The translations under genes and the position numbers were made by a program. 64,000 nucleotides of DNA from Tetraselmis striata. Its lineage: Eukaryota; Chlorophyta; Chlorodendrophyceae; Chlorodendrales; Chlorodendraceae. Under the pieces are notes generated by a model that was not told the origin of the DNA, made no database searches, and was given only the letters and a program-made list of their open reading frames with translations. This document shows, one piece after another, positions 11,088-23,541 of the stretch (position 1 is the stretch's first letter; each line of letters starts with the position of its first letter). Where the stretch lies: NCBI GenBank assembly GCA_006384855.1, contig VCJN01000421.1, forward strand, positions 62,001-126,000, in the 5' to 3' direction.

Positions 11088-14000
11088 GTCGGTTGAAGCT
11101 TTGCTCTAGACGGTGGATCTCTTAGCGATGGATCATCACTGGCATGGGATGTAAATGCTCGCGTATGCATTGCCAATGCCCCCGCCTGTCCTGAGCTCAC
11201 ACCCCCATACCCCCATCCTTTTTGCTCCCTCCCCAACGGCAAGTCCCTTAGCGCTGACTGTGGTCGGCGCAATGCAAGCTAGCGAGGGTACCATTGGTAC
11301 TGATGCTCCACACCCACCACCAGGTTCTCCCTGCACCGGAGCCAAGCTTCCCTTGGCGGAGTTGCGACCGCAGGGCAGCCAGCTCGCACTGACCCCTTCG
11401 CGGCAGCCGCAGGGCGGCCAGAGGTGACGGCCACAATGCCTCAACCAAGCATGCCATACCTTGTGCGTGTGCCAAAGTGCTATGTCCGCTTTGAAGGATG
11501 GCAGCTAGGCTGGCTCGGGTATAGGGCACATGCAAGCACAGCATGTTCTGGATCCGCGCATCGCTGACGCCTCCCCACCTCCGACTGCCCAGGACGCCTG
11601 CGCTGCACTGGACTGCACCCTCATGCCCCAGGCCTCCCAGCCCCCGAGCGGCGCGCCGCACTCGCTGCCTTACGGGGAGTGCGAGCCTCTTGGGGATGAG
11701 CTTAATGGCGTGGCCCCGGGCCCGCATCCGGGGCTGCCGTCTCTCGGCGCCCCGGATGCAATGCCAAGTCACGGTGTCCAGGCGCCCGCAGGCAGGGCGC
11801 GAGGTGACCCCCCCCCCCCCCCCCCCCCCGGATTGCCGTCTGCGCCCGCGCCCATTGCCCGCCCCGTTGCTGATCGTAGCGTGGCAATGCTATCAGTAGA
11901 TGTACGCATCCACCGGGGCCAATTAACCTTCAGGAACACGCACCAAAAGACCCAAATAGGAGTTGCATGCTACTGCCGGAACATTTGACATACTTTTGCT
12001 ATGCTTTCACGTGCGGGTGCCGACTCACCCAATACAACTGTCATTGTTCAGCTGAAATTGAGCTTGCGAGCAATCGAGAAGACCATTTTCGATATAGTTC
12101 TGCTAGAGCTAGATATCATTGACAGGCATTGACAGGCAGGGCGGGTTCTCATTTGCAGTGGTATTACTCCTGCGTCGGCTCCTGTATAATGTGATGGCGC
12201 TTGTCCGCACGGGCCTTGGCTGACAGTTATGCGCCTCTATGTCTGCGCCCCCTGCAGGGAATTCTGCCGCCGGCGGGCGATCGGTGCCCCCCGCCCCCCC
12301 CCCCCATGACCCCATCTGTTTTTCACGTGTACCAGAAGACCCCACTCCCCGCGCACCTGCACCCATGCCTGCTGCCCATGCTACATCCGCACCACAGCAT
12401 GCATCACCAAGCCCCCCCCCCCCCCCCCCCCCCCCCTCCCCCACCTTCTGCCTCTGCCAAAGCGACATCTAACCATCAGGAATCAAAACACCCTCCCGCA
12501 CGAATGCTTCCCAGCGTTTGCAAAGGTCTGTCAGCGTTTACGTTACCCCGGCATGATGTGGCTGTCCGGAACTCGTCGCTTGCTCAGGGCGTGCCATCCC
12601 TGCATGAGGGCCCCCCATCGAAGCGGCCCCGCCTCGCACCAAGCACGGTGCCGGCAGGTTTGTTCCACTCCCGTCTGCGCTGCGCATCCCCGGGTTACTT
12701 CAAGCGCTTTGCATGTGCCTGCTTGGGATGGGAAGGGGGAAAATGTATTGTGAACCGTGTCTGATTTGCGCGACCGGCAGGTCGTCCGGGTGGGCACAGC
12801 GGGGGAGTCCCGCACCCTGAAGAGGACGGCCAGCAATTTGCCGGAAACGAGTTTGAGATGCAACCTTCCGGTCAGGATGGGCACGAAGCTGCTGGGGCTG
12901 AGACCGGCAGACCCCTGAAGACGCCGGAGCCTCCGCCGCTTCCTGCACCTGCGTCCAACGAGCGCCCAACGGTACAGGTCCAGCCATCACGGTGCTCTCT
13001 TTGCCCTCAGCCGCCCACCTGGCCGGACAAGACGCCGGCGCCTCACCGCAGCCGCGGGAAGGCACATCTGACTGCGTGCCCCTCTACCCTTGCAGAGCCC
13101 TGCGGCGCCACGTGTCCAAGCCCCGACGTCCGTCCACCGGGAGGGCTTCTTCTGGGACCGCCTGCAGGTCAACGACCCCCCCCCCCCCCCCCCCCCCCCC
13201 CACCCCTCCCATCCCAACCTTTTCCTTATTCTGCACGACCATATCCTTTCCTTGAAATGCATCGCATGGTGATGTTTGAGCTAGTTGCAGTGGTGGCGAA
13301 GGAGGAGGTGGGTGGGAGGGGGGGGGGGCGCCTTAACCGTTTATGTGATGCTGACCTCCATGGTGCTGACACCCTGGCGCAGGTGCTGTCCATGTGGATG
13401 GCGCCCACGGAGGAGCACACCCACGCGCTGAACAAGCTGGGGCTCTCGCAGCCGGAGGTGATGGCGATGGTGGAGGCGGAGCTGCTGCGCTACCTGCCGT
13501 CCGCGCCGGTGGCCATCGGAGGCCCTGACCTCGCCGGCGGCGGCACCCTGTGGCCGGGCGTGCAGATGCGCACGCACTCGGACCTGCGTGCCTGCACGCA
13601 GATCCTGCTCGCACTGGCAGACTTTCTGCCACAGGATCAGGCAAGCCGGCAGCCGCAACCCACATGCCCTCCTCAATCCCGCTCAACACCCACTACCACC
13701 ACCACCTCCACCACCTTTGAACCCCGCCTCTGCATCCGCCTCCACCTCTGCTAGTGATTGCATTCCAAGCCAAGTGTGCGCCAACCCACTTTCTTTGGCA
13801 CTGATCTATGGGACACTGCATTCGCCCTGGTCGCCTTTCTCTTTGCGCGCGGCACAAATACCAACACGCGAATGAGAAAACTACGAATAAGGACCAACGC
13901 TGCCTGTCATCGGGTCAAATGTTGACAAAGCTACCGCGGAACTATAGCGCAAGTTTCCGAGGTTGCTGGCAAGCTCAATTTGAGTCTTATTTGTAGTAAG

Positions 14001-17000
14001 GGTTGTTATACAGGTAATATCATAGGTATAAAGAGGTAGTATGATATGCAGTATACACTGGGGATACAGCCAGGGACCCAATTGGGGCTGGGTGATGCCC
14101 TTTAGCTACCCCCAAGCCACCGGGCTGGGCGCGTTTGACCATACCATGCTATTATTATACAGGTGCGCCAGCACCCATAGGGGTTTTTACCCTTCTGGCG
14201 TTGTGTTTGTGTGAAAGTGCCTGTTACTGGAACAGGTTGGCCAATATGTATCGGCGCAAGTGAGATAGAGATTTGACGCGCACATGGGGATCATGATATG
14301 CCACTCATCATCGGCCCGCTGTTCAATCGCCCGCATCTTTCGTCTCGGTGAGCGTGGAGTGGAGTATACTTAGCGGTGATTGGTCGGTGGGTGGCGGTCG
14401 CGCCAGGTGGAGCCACACGTGGTGCGGCGCCTCTTTGGCTACGAGCCGTTCCTGGATTTTGGGGCCAGCGACGGCGTGGCGCGCGCCGTGCTGCTGGACA
14501 GCGCGGTGCAGCTGCTGTGGAAGCTGAAGGGCACCGCGACCGGGCTGGCCACGGCTGCCGGCTACTTTCTCAGCCTGATCGGCGTGCTGACGGCGGAGAT
14601 GGAGGCGGCGGCGGGACTCCTGAAGGAGGCGACCGCCTACTGTGGCATGACGCAGCTGGAGGTGCCTACCCACACTCTGAGCCTTGGCCTGCCTGATGAG
14701 TGCTCACCCCGGTTAGGAGGGGGGGGGGGGGGGGGGGCACCATAGGGTAAAGGCCGTGCGTTTATACCTCACTGAACTTTACACCAAATGCTGGCTCACT
14801 CTGCCGTGAACTATTAATGAATTATATATGGCTCGATGTATGTCTGTCCACGCCATTTCAGCTGTGTGAAATTTTGTTCACGCACAACTTCAGCATGGGT
14901 GTAAACCAGTGGCATCGAGTTATCCCATTCACATTCCGCACTTGTCGTCACGGCTGGGTGGTGATTGGTGACGGCTCTCCGCCGGCGCAGGAAGCGGAGC
15001 TGGCGCATCTGCGCCTTCCCGCGGTGGGCATGGGCCAGACGCCGCGAGCGGACGAGCGCGTCCTGGTGCTGGAGGGGCTGCTGGACACGGACGCGCGGCT
15101 GCTGGCGCTCATCCTGCAGCACGTACTGGCCTTTTGTGCGGCGGGCGGCGAGGTGAGGCAACCCCTGACTGGGACTGCGCTCTGGGCATGGTCTGCAGTG
15201 ATTGCTGATGGTTGCCATTACGGGTGCTAACACGGTAATCAGAACACTGTGAATAAGGACCTGCCCTGCCTGTCAGAGGTCAAACGTAAACGAGACAATT
15301 GCGAGACTGTAACAAATGTTCTTATAGGTTGCTGACAAGTCCAATTTGGGTTCTTATCGATGCGTCGGTACCCGTGATGTGTGCTGTAACAGCCTCCGAA
15401 TTGGGATGCAGCCAGTTAAAGTACGAGAGGTGAACCGGGCCAGGGGGGGGGGGGGGGGGGGGGGGGGGATTTCATCATCCAGTGGAGGCTGCATCAGCGG
15501 ATGGCGGCATCGCTGGCTCTGCGGGTGATGAGCCACGAGTTTGCGCTATAAGGAGACTGTTGCTGTCGATCAACGCGGATCGAGGGCTTCATGATGATTA
15601 ACGCAATACCGGGCATATCGTCCCATATCCATGTGCACTTGAGAGGCTACTATAACCTCCCTGGTAATAATGGAATGCCTGGATTTGCATTTTGCTGATA
15701 ATGGATGTTGGACCACAAATGGGCGCGCTGTGCATCACGCTAGGCGGGCTAACCCAGACGTGCGCTTTCGCGGTGCAATGTGGCTGCGCCGCCCCGCAGG
15801 ACGGCGAGGAGGCGTTCCTGGATGACCGGCTGGCAGCGCTGCTGGCGCCCGGATGCGAGGCCGTAGGTCAGGAGCACCGCAGCTTGGTGCTCATGATACT
15901 CATGGCGATGATGGAGGGGTGTGCGGCGGCGCTGCAGCACCCGATGGCGGACGAGGTTGACCACATCCCCCCCCCCCCCCCCCCACCCAATCCCCTTTCC
16001 CCTTCCTTTCCCCCTTCCCCCCCACCCCTTCTCTTTCCTACCCAAACCCACCGCTGCCGTTAACCGACATGCCCCTTCGGGACGCCAATTACCGCTGGAG
16101 ACATTTAACCTACGAGTGTCATGTTGTCACATCAGCCCACTCCAAAACAAGCACGGGTGCCGATGCGCCTCAAAGACCCGTTAGTGTAAGCCTCAGATTG
16201 GGCTGGCATGCAACCTCTAAGATCATTCAGGACAGTTCCGCTATAGTTTGTTTTCATCTGACCTCTGGCAGTTAGGGCAGGTACTTATTCGCAGTGTTTT
16301 TTATTACCGCGCTGGCGCCCTTACGCAGCGGCATGGCTGCTGGCGCCGGCGGATGGCGGAGGGCTGACTGGGTGGAGGATGTTGCTGGGATGTACCTGTT
16401 GAGCAGGAAATGGCGGCGGAGCGCCGTGCGGCAGCTCTGGGGGTGCTGGACCGGCTGCAGGGGGCCTTCCTGCCGCGCCTCGAGGCGCTGGTCGCCATCG
16501 AGACGCCCGCCTGGGCGGCGGCCGGCGACGTGGCGCTGCTCGCATCGCCGTCGCAGCGGCAGCAGCTGGCGGGGCTGGGCGCGCAGGCGATGATGGTGCT
16601 GGGGCGGCTGATGGGGCTGCGGGTGGCGGCGGGCCGGCTGACCTGGGACGAGCTGGAGAGCGCTGCGATGGCGCCCTGCTCGCGCGCAGGCTTCTGGGAG
16701 CACTCCCGCCCCGTGCACCGCAACACCGCGCTCAAGCTGCTCGCCTTTGCGCTGCAGGTGCGCCTGTGCGACTCTCAACATCGGGACGCCTCCTCCCCTC
16801 TTCTGGGCAACAACCTGTTCGTGGTGTTAACTGTGCACGTGTAATGTACCCGAGTCCTGACATCTCCTCCTCGATCATGTCATGGCTACCGCAGAGCATT
16901 GGCGCCTCGGCATCCAGCAGTAGCAGCGGGCTGAGCGTCCGGCTGGCGTTACTGCGCCACTACGTGCGCGCCATCCTGGAGAGGCCGTCGCCCAACGGGT

Positions 17001-20000
17001 GAGCGGCGCCTATTGCCACCTCAACGCGCCCCCATCGAAACCTGCCCGCTGCCGTCTCCCACGCCAGGGTGGCACCCCGGGGGACATTGGGGAGTTCCCC
17101 TGTGCCCCTCACGGATGACGCGCTGTTGTCTTGTCCGCTGTGTTGCGCCATCCTGTGCCGCAGGACCACCAGGCTCTTTGTGCGGATGGTCAACGAGCAG
17201 CCGTGGGTGGGTGCGGCGCTGCACGGCTGCGGCGGTTTCGACTGGGAGCTGGGCCGCCGCTCCGGTAGCGTGGGCCGCCTGCTGCAGGAATACAGCGAGT
17301 ACACACCCGCGCTCTTGGAGGGCCTCCTGCAGGTCGGGGCGCCAGCCATGTCCCCCCTCTCCCCCCCCCCCCCCTGTTGGCATGAAGGCAGCGCAGCGGT
17401 GGCAGTGGCTTAGCACTGGCTGAGGCCCCGGATGATGCTGCTGCATCTTGCCGCAGTTTCTGTCCTCACGGGAGGCGGAGGTAATGGCAGAGGCAGTGGA
17501 CCCCGAGGCGGGCGTGGAGGACTGCTGCAGGTGCCGCTACGCCGCCCCACTACGTTCCACTGCTGCTGCATGCGGTGGAAGGCCCCCCATTGCTGCCACG
17601 CATGTCATGGCTCAGATCGCCATGATATGCGCCAGGAGCGCACCGTATGTACTCGGTTTTTTTGCAACCACATTATTTTGATTATGCAAAACTTTAAATT
17701 GGATTCCATCATGACATTGCGTACACGTTTATATATTATGTGCATCAACTTTCGTGTATCCTGCCTATGAAGGTGGAACCATCAGGTTAAACATACGTAT
17801 ACATATGGCTAGCGCTGTTTTAGATAGCAGTGCTCTGTTATGCACACGGTCATGTTGCAGATGTTATCATCGTACTGCCATCCTTCGGCTGGCCTGTGGT
17901 ACGAAGCTCACCGCACGATAACGACATTCGATATTTGGCCCGGTCAAATGGACGGATATACTGTAAACCTAGCGCGGAATGAAGTTTCATCATACGAGAA
18001 AACTGCGAAGCGAGATTTCGCAAGCGATGCGGGTTTCTCTCTCTTCGCGGGGAAGGGGTATAACATATATAGGTTAAAAGATAGGTTATGGTACACAGTA
18101 GTTTGCGCGCCCCTTTCCGCGCACGGGCACGTACCACATGCCGGCTTCTCCTTGCCCATGAAGTCCAGGGCATCGACATCTCTATGCACCTCTGGCCGAC
18201 GTCGCGAGGATCCAGCAGGGCGAATGCTCTGTATCGATACCGTTGCATCTGTTTGTATGACGTGGAAGTTATGTATGCCTGGCTGACAGGTGGGCGGCAT
18301 GCACGGCGCCGGTGTTGCTCTCCGCGGTGCGGATGGTCGGTCCACAGAAGCTGCACAGCTTCGCGGTGGGCACCCCCCCCCCCCCCCCCTCCCGCTCTCG
18401 GTCACTGACAATCATGTCAGCAAAGTGGTCGTTGGCAATGACTCTGATCCCTTGTCCCCCCCCCCCCCCCCCCCCTGTTCCTGGCGCCTAGCGCAGGTGT
18501 CGACGTCGGGGCGGGCTTCCGTCGCACGCTGGCAGGTGGGTGCCGTTCTTCGAGCTGATTCGAGCCGGTTTGAGTCGACAGGATTTTTGAATTGCTCATC
18601 ATGAAGTCGACTCGAGGAGCTTGCTCGACGCGACGTGCTTGGACGCCCGACTGTCGGGACTGATCGATTCCCATACTGACCCATTCCAACCGTGTATCGC
18701 CTAGGCCGGCGCCAAGGTGCAGGACTCTCTCCTGACTGGCATCCTGGAGCACGTCACCTGCTGGCTTGCGCCGTCGGCGATGATCCTACAGCGCGGGTTA
18801 CAGCAGCCAAGCGCTGCCGAGGATGACGAAGCGCGCGCTCAGGCTCGCGCGAACGCGAGGGACCAGCTCAAGGCAGCGCCCCCCCCCCCCTCCCCCCCCC
18901 GGCAGCCAGCTGGAGTCGCATGTCTTCGACTTGACCAGCTGGGTGCCATAACAATATATTGATAAGACGTGATATATACATTTTTTGAAACGTACAGTCT
19001 GCGCACCTCTACTTCATTATGTTTATGATGCTGCGCATATCCGCAAGCAGATTATTTAGCATCCTTGCCATAATATTATAATAGCAGTCGCAATGCTGTT
19101 GGGTGGTTCTATTCACTGCTTTTGTATCATTATTACATGTTATATACATACTGTGTGACAGGTTCTTCCCACTGCTCGTGTCATACAGCAAAATTACCTG
19201 TACAGCACTATCTATTGCAGTCACGCTACTTATTAATCGTTTCTTAAGGGTAGTAGTTCGCCGCGTGCTGCTCGCCCCGCCACTGCTTGCTGATTGGATG
19301 ATCCGTGTTGCTCATGAGTTATTTCTCGGACCGCTCCGTGTATGCGCGCATACTGGTTGCCTCTTGAGGCCCCCCTTTTATTTTTGGGAACAAGGGCCGG
19401 TATAATGTACTGTTCTACGCGTCCTCACTCGTCAGATGCTATCCGGCAGCCAGCTGACGGCCTTGCGCCGCGTGTCCGCGTGCCATTATGGCGTCCGCAG
19501 GGCACGGTGCTGGGGCAGATGAGCCCGCTGATGGACGCGTTGCAGGCGGTCGGCGCGCCAGGGCGCTTCGAGCCCCCACTGCGCCCCTCTCAAGACACCC
19601 TCCTGCGCCTGTGCGTCGTCGCGTTCCGCGCTGCCCTGGAGACGGCCTCTGGGGAGGCCGTGCCTGGACCGGTGGACGAGGCGGCTTTTGAGGTGCTCGC
19701 GGACGCCATCAGTCCTGCGCCAGGTGGGGAAGACCCCCCCCCCCCCCCCCCCCCCCCCTTTAGAAAAAACAAAGTGCCTTCGAATAGAATTGTCGGGGCG
19801 TTTTCACGATATCGTGTATTAATTCGTCGACATGTGGACAGTAATATTGTGGCTGCCCGCTATAGACCCTGTCGACCTAACAGCCCGTTTCTGTCGACCG
19901 CGCACGACAGGGGACGAGCCGCTCAGCCAGCGCACGCAGGACCGCCGGCGCCTGGCGCACTTTTTCCTGTGCACCTGCGGCGTGGACCTGCTCGAGTCCA

Positions 20001-20810
20001 GCCGGCTGCCGCTCAGCTACTGCGCTCGCAACGCCATCAATCTCCTGAACTTTGCGCTCAAGTTCTTTGGGCAGCCGTTTCTGCGCTCCGGTGTCCTCGC
20101 GCTCGAGGAGGCTGCTGCTGGCGCCGAGGCCGTCACGGCCGCACCGGCGCCCGAGGTGCTGCGGCAGCTCTTTCCGCCGCTGGTGTACCCTTTACTGGCT
20201 ACCCTGGCGCCAGCGGGCCAGGCATACAAGGCAAGTTGCTTTAAGACCCTATCAGTTGCTGCAGTATCCAACCTATCACCGCCTATCTTGAACTCATGTT
20301 TACGCGGCATGAATAGTCGGCGTGAACCAGACGTGAAAATATATAATCGTTTGTGGAAGAGGAGGGGCTGCCCACTCGTAAACAATGGCGCCCGACCGCA
20401 TCATCTCCTCGCATCGGTTGACAGCCAAAAGGGTGTAGATGCGTATTTAAAACGACTTGGGGCCATCGACGCTACGGCAGTAGCGGTACCCTCTCGCTCG
20501 TCGCGGCGCACAGAGTCGCTGTCGGAAACAGCGACGACACGGACGATGCCCGCTTGGTTGACGACAGCGGATTTGTTTCGACGACCAATCACGGGGGTCG
20601 GGGCACCCGATGCGCCGGCCGAGAGCTCGTCGCGCAACATTAAAGGTCAACATTTGAGGTCACCATTTAGGCTGCAAACACTAGAAGCGCTATATCCCCG
20701 CACGGGGTTGGAAACGACACCACTGTTTCGTGGACACAGTGCTTCAATTGCCAGTGGCGCCTCCACATCTGTGTGATAAAATGGTCACAATTTCGTGTGT
20801 GTGTGAGTGT

Positions 20811-20841
<31 letters not shown>

Positions 20842-22868
20842 CGGGCTGACGCAATGATACACGCAAACATACATAATGATGTAAAGAGGTGAAGAGTCCT
20901 CACAGGATAGTCTCATGCTTTCACACTCCTCTTCAGTTCACCGAGAGCTCTGCCTTTTCTCTGTCTGACACACCCCTCTGTCCTGCCTGCCTCCCCGCGT
21001 GCCGCATCCCTGTGCAGGGAGCGCCTTCCCTGTCTACCGCATCCAAGGTATACGAGCTCCTGGGGCAGCTGGTCCGCATGCATCCCGCGCTGCTGGTGCC
21101 GCCGCAAAGCACAGGCAAGCCCCCCCCCCCCCCCCCCCCCCCCCTCCTTGATGACGGGGCGCCTACTGAGAGGGGTGGGGGGTCTCACATTTGTGGACAT
21201 ACATACTTTAGGAGACGCCCTCATGGCAAGTAAAAAACCCTGGAAAATGTAAACACCGACGAGGGATGGCGAAAATGTCCGAAATGTGCGCACATCCTCC
21301 TGGTCACGCCCCCCCCCTCATCGCTCTACCCTGACATGATCGCCCTCCAATCATAACTCGCAGGCGCGGCGGAGCCGGAGCTGCTGGGCGCCCCGCTGCA
21401 AGGCGGTCCGCTGCAGACGGCGGAGGCCGTCGACGCGCGCCGCTTCCGGGAGACCATGCAGGTGCGCTTTGGCAGGGGGGCAGCGGTCCCACCCATGCCG
21501 GCAGCCGGCTAGGCATCAGTCGATATTTACCGGCAGGCCATTGCAAGCCTGCCTGACACTCATGTCCACGTCCGCTACATCAATCATATATGCAAACCTG
21601 TAGGTTCCTCGCCTGCTCGCCGCCAGACGTTTGTGGAGGCTACCTAACCCTGGGTGGTTCATGGGGCCATGCAAGGCTGGGCCGCGCATTCGACACACTG
21701 AAAGCCCCCGCTCACAACCTTCCCTGTCTGCCCCCCCCCCCCCCCCCCCTCCCGGTGTCTCCCTGTCTCTCCTTCCGTCCCGCCCTTCCAGGTGTTCCTC
21801 GCCACAGTGCTGCAGTCCATCTGCGACCGGGTCGCCAGCACGCTTGGCGCGTTGCCAGCTCAGGTACGCCGCGCCAGCACCTGTCCCCCGCCCCGCCCCC
21901 TTCTCCCTCCTCCCCAAAAACAGGGAGGACAAGAAGACAGGAAGACACAACATGCTACTTGTCTTTGCTCAATGGAGCTGGCCTTTACTGTGGGGATGGC
22001 CGCAAGGTTTTGATGGGTGGATAGGCATTGTGCGCCATCTGGCATCAACGGCGCAGGTCTGACCTAATGTCTGCGCTCTCAGGGGGAAGGCGCCGGCGGC
22101 GCGGAGGAGCGCGGCGCGCCCGCCAGCCTGGCGACACTGTCGGCCAACGCGCCCTGGCGGCTGCAGAAGCTGCTGGGGCAGGGGCGGCCGCTGGCGGAGG
22201 GCTACGCCTCCGAGGCGGCGCCGCCGCGCGGCCTGGCCCGCGTCCCGCGCGACCGGCGTGCCCCGGCCGTGCCCTCGGGCCTCGAGGCCGCCGCTGCGCG
22301 GGCGGGGCTGGCGATGCTGGCCGCCTTCGCGGCTGCCGGCGGCCCGGGGGCGGCCTGGGTGGGCGAACTCGCACTGCCGCCGCTCCACCGGCTGCTGTCC
22401 GCTTTGGCGCCACGCCACCCGCTGCGCGCCAGCTACGCCGCCGTGCTGGCCGCGCTGCCGCCGCCGCTAGCCGGTCCGCTCGCGCTGCCGCTGCCAACGC
22501 CGGCGGCGTCGCAGCTGGCGGACCGCAACAACGCCCAGGCGTCCGCCCCCGCGGCCGTTGCCGCCGCATCCGGCTCCAGCGGGGCAGAGGCGCCACGCCG
22601 CACGGGCGCCGCCTCCTGCGCCACGCCGCCGACGATTGGTACCCTGCCAAGCCAGCCGGCACTCAGCCAGGCGACGCAGAGCACGCAGCCGGCGCACCCG
22701 CTCCGCCAAGTGAAGGTGCCACCCCCCCCCCCCCCCCCCCCCCCGCCCCTCTCCTTTTCCGCATCATCGTTATTTCGGGCAGCGTCGTTCCCCGGGGTGG
22801 AGCTGCGGGTGTGTGAGTGCGTGTGCAAGAGCCACGTGGGTGACCATCTAGGGGGAAGCGTAGACTGA
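10508..22868 (+). CDS. Large helix-rich nuclear protein, unrecognised
   Basis: I do not recognise the family. Exons whose phases agree are 12781-12977, 13096-13167, 13383-13640, 14407-14661, 14991-15152, 15800-15955, 16407-16757, 16895-16998, 17164-17332, 17457-17530, 18290-18365, 18497-18535, 18705-18872, 19501-19723, 19911-20230, 21018-21114, 21364-21461, 21792-21863 and 22083 to the stop at 22868 (or a donor near 22712). Likely earlier exons are 10508-10549, 10724-10839, 11593-11803 and one ending at 12657. The first part is Pro-rich and disordered, with a KRPR basic patch, suggesting nuclear location. From FFWDRLQVLSMWM onward about 1,100 residues are Leu/Ala-rich and look like stacked helices (HEAT/ARM-like). 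Four introns appear to start with GC. A scaffold of a repair, replication or transport complex is possible but unproven. The true start is unknown, and the gene could even join the CDCA7 gene. Confidence 0.6.
11050..11084 (+). repeat. (CT)n microsatellite
   Basis: About 17 uninterrupted CT units lie in a probable intron of the large gene. Confidence 0.95.
12003..12150 (-). repeat. Intronic 150-bp repeat family, copy 1
   Basis: On the minus strand it reads CCTGTCAATG, AGCAGAACTATATCG, TTGCTCGCAAGCTCAATTT and then CGGCACCCGCAC. This is the same order as the copies at 13.9, 15.3, 16.2 and 25.8 kb. It lies between two exons of the large gene. Confidence 0.6.
13875..14000 (+). repeat. Intronic 150-bp repeat family, copy 2
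   Basis: Landmarks are GAATAAGGACC, CTGCCTGTCATCGGGTCAAA, GCGGAACTATAGCG, GGTTGCTGGCAAGCTCAATT and TCTTAT. It sits in the intron between exons 13383-13640 and 14407-14661. Confidence 0.65.
15240..15385 (+). repeat. Intronic 150-bp repeat family, copy 3
   Basis: Landmarks are GAATAAGGACCTGCCCTGCC, GAGGTCAAACG, TTCTTATAGGTTGCTGACAA, CCAATTTGGGTTCTTAT and TCGGTACCCG. It sits in the intron after exon 14991-15152. Confidence 0.65.
16140..16275 (-). repeat. Intronic 150-bp repeat family, copy 4
   Basis: It is inverted relative to copies 2, 3 and 5. On the minus strand it reads CCAGAGGTCAGATG, CTATAGCGGAACTGT, GGTTGCATGCCAGCCCAATC and CGGCACCCG. It sits in the intron after exon 15800-15955. Confidence 0.6.
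20798..20841 (+). repeat. (GT)n followed by poly-G
   Basis: A GT dinucleotide run passes directly into about 17 G. It lies in the long intron (20231-21017) of the large gene. Confidence 0.95.
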
Positions 22869-23541
22869 GCCCCCCGCCCCCCCCTCCCTTCCCCACTCCT
22901 CTCACCTACACACCCACACACTGCGCGCGCGTCAATCCTCCGCTCTGTTGCATGGCTAGGGTCCGCTCGGTACGGTCGTTTGTGCCAGCAGCACTTGCAG
23001 CATCATCAGCAATATTGATTCGCCAAAAACGATCAACCAAGGACTGATGTTGGTGTATAGTTGTTGTCTGTTCTGCTCATGTACTCCGCCTTCTGCGTCA
23101 ATAAGGCAACAACGCCTGTAGGTCTACAGCGCCTGTCCACAAATGCGCATGGAGGGGTTCGCTGGTAGCTCCGTGCGATTTTTCAGCACACGAGCGCATC
23201 GCCGCCTGTTCATGCGCTTTTCACACCAGTTCATGCGTTTTTCACACTTGTGTACGCGCTTTTTGGAAGTGCGCCCTATACTGTCTCAGTGCGGCCAGTG
23301 GCCGACACCTCTGGATATGATTTATTCGTAGAAACAGATTCAGTCGTTTATCTGAGGAAAGGCATCTCTGAAGGAGCCCATGCCACGGAGGTTCCATTCA
23401 GTCCAGGCTGCATGCGTGTGGAGATTCGGTGTTTCAGAACACGGAGGAGGGGTGAACCGCTGCCGTACGTCTTTAAGCCGTGGGAATTTGACGACGATTG
23501 GTACCCTCAGCCGCCTGCTGAGACCCCTCTGTTACACGCAG

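Noticed and set aside
12414..12440. Poly-proline domain encoded by the C-run
   Set aside because: Most C-runs here are intronic, so proline stretches read through them are usually artefacts. Whether this one is coding is undecided.
22630..23510. Shared motif GACGATTGGTACCCT in two places
   Set aside because: Only 15 bp matches and the flanks are unrelated; probably chance.
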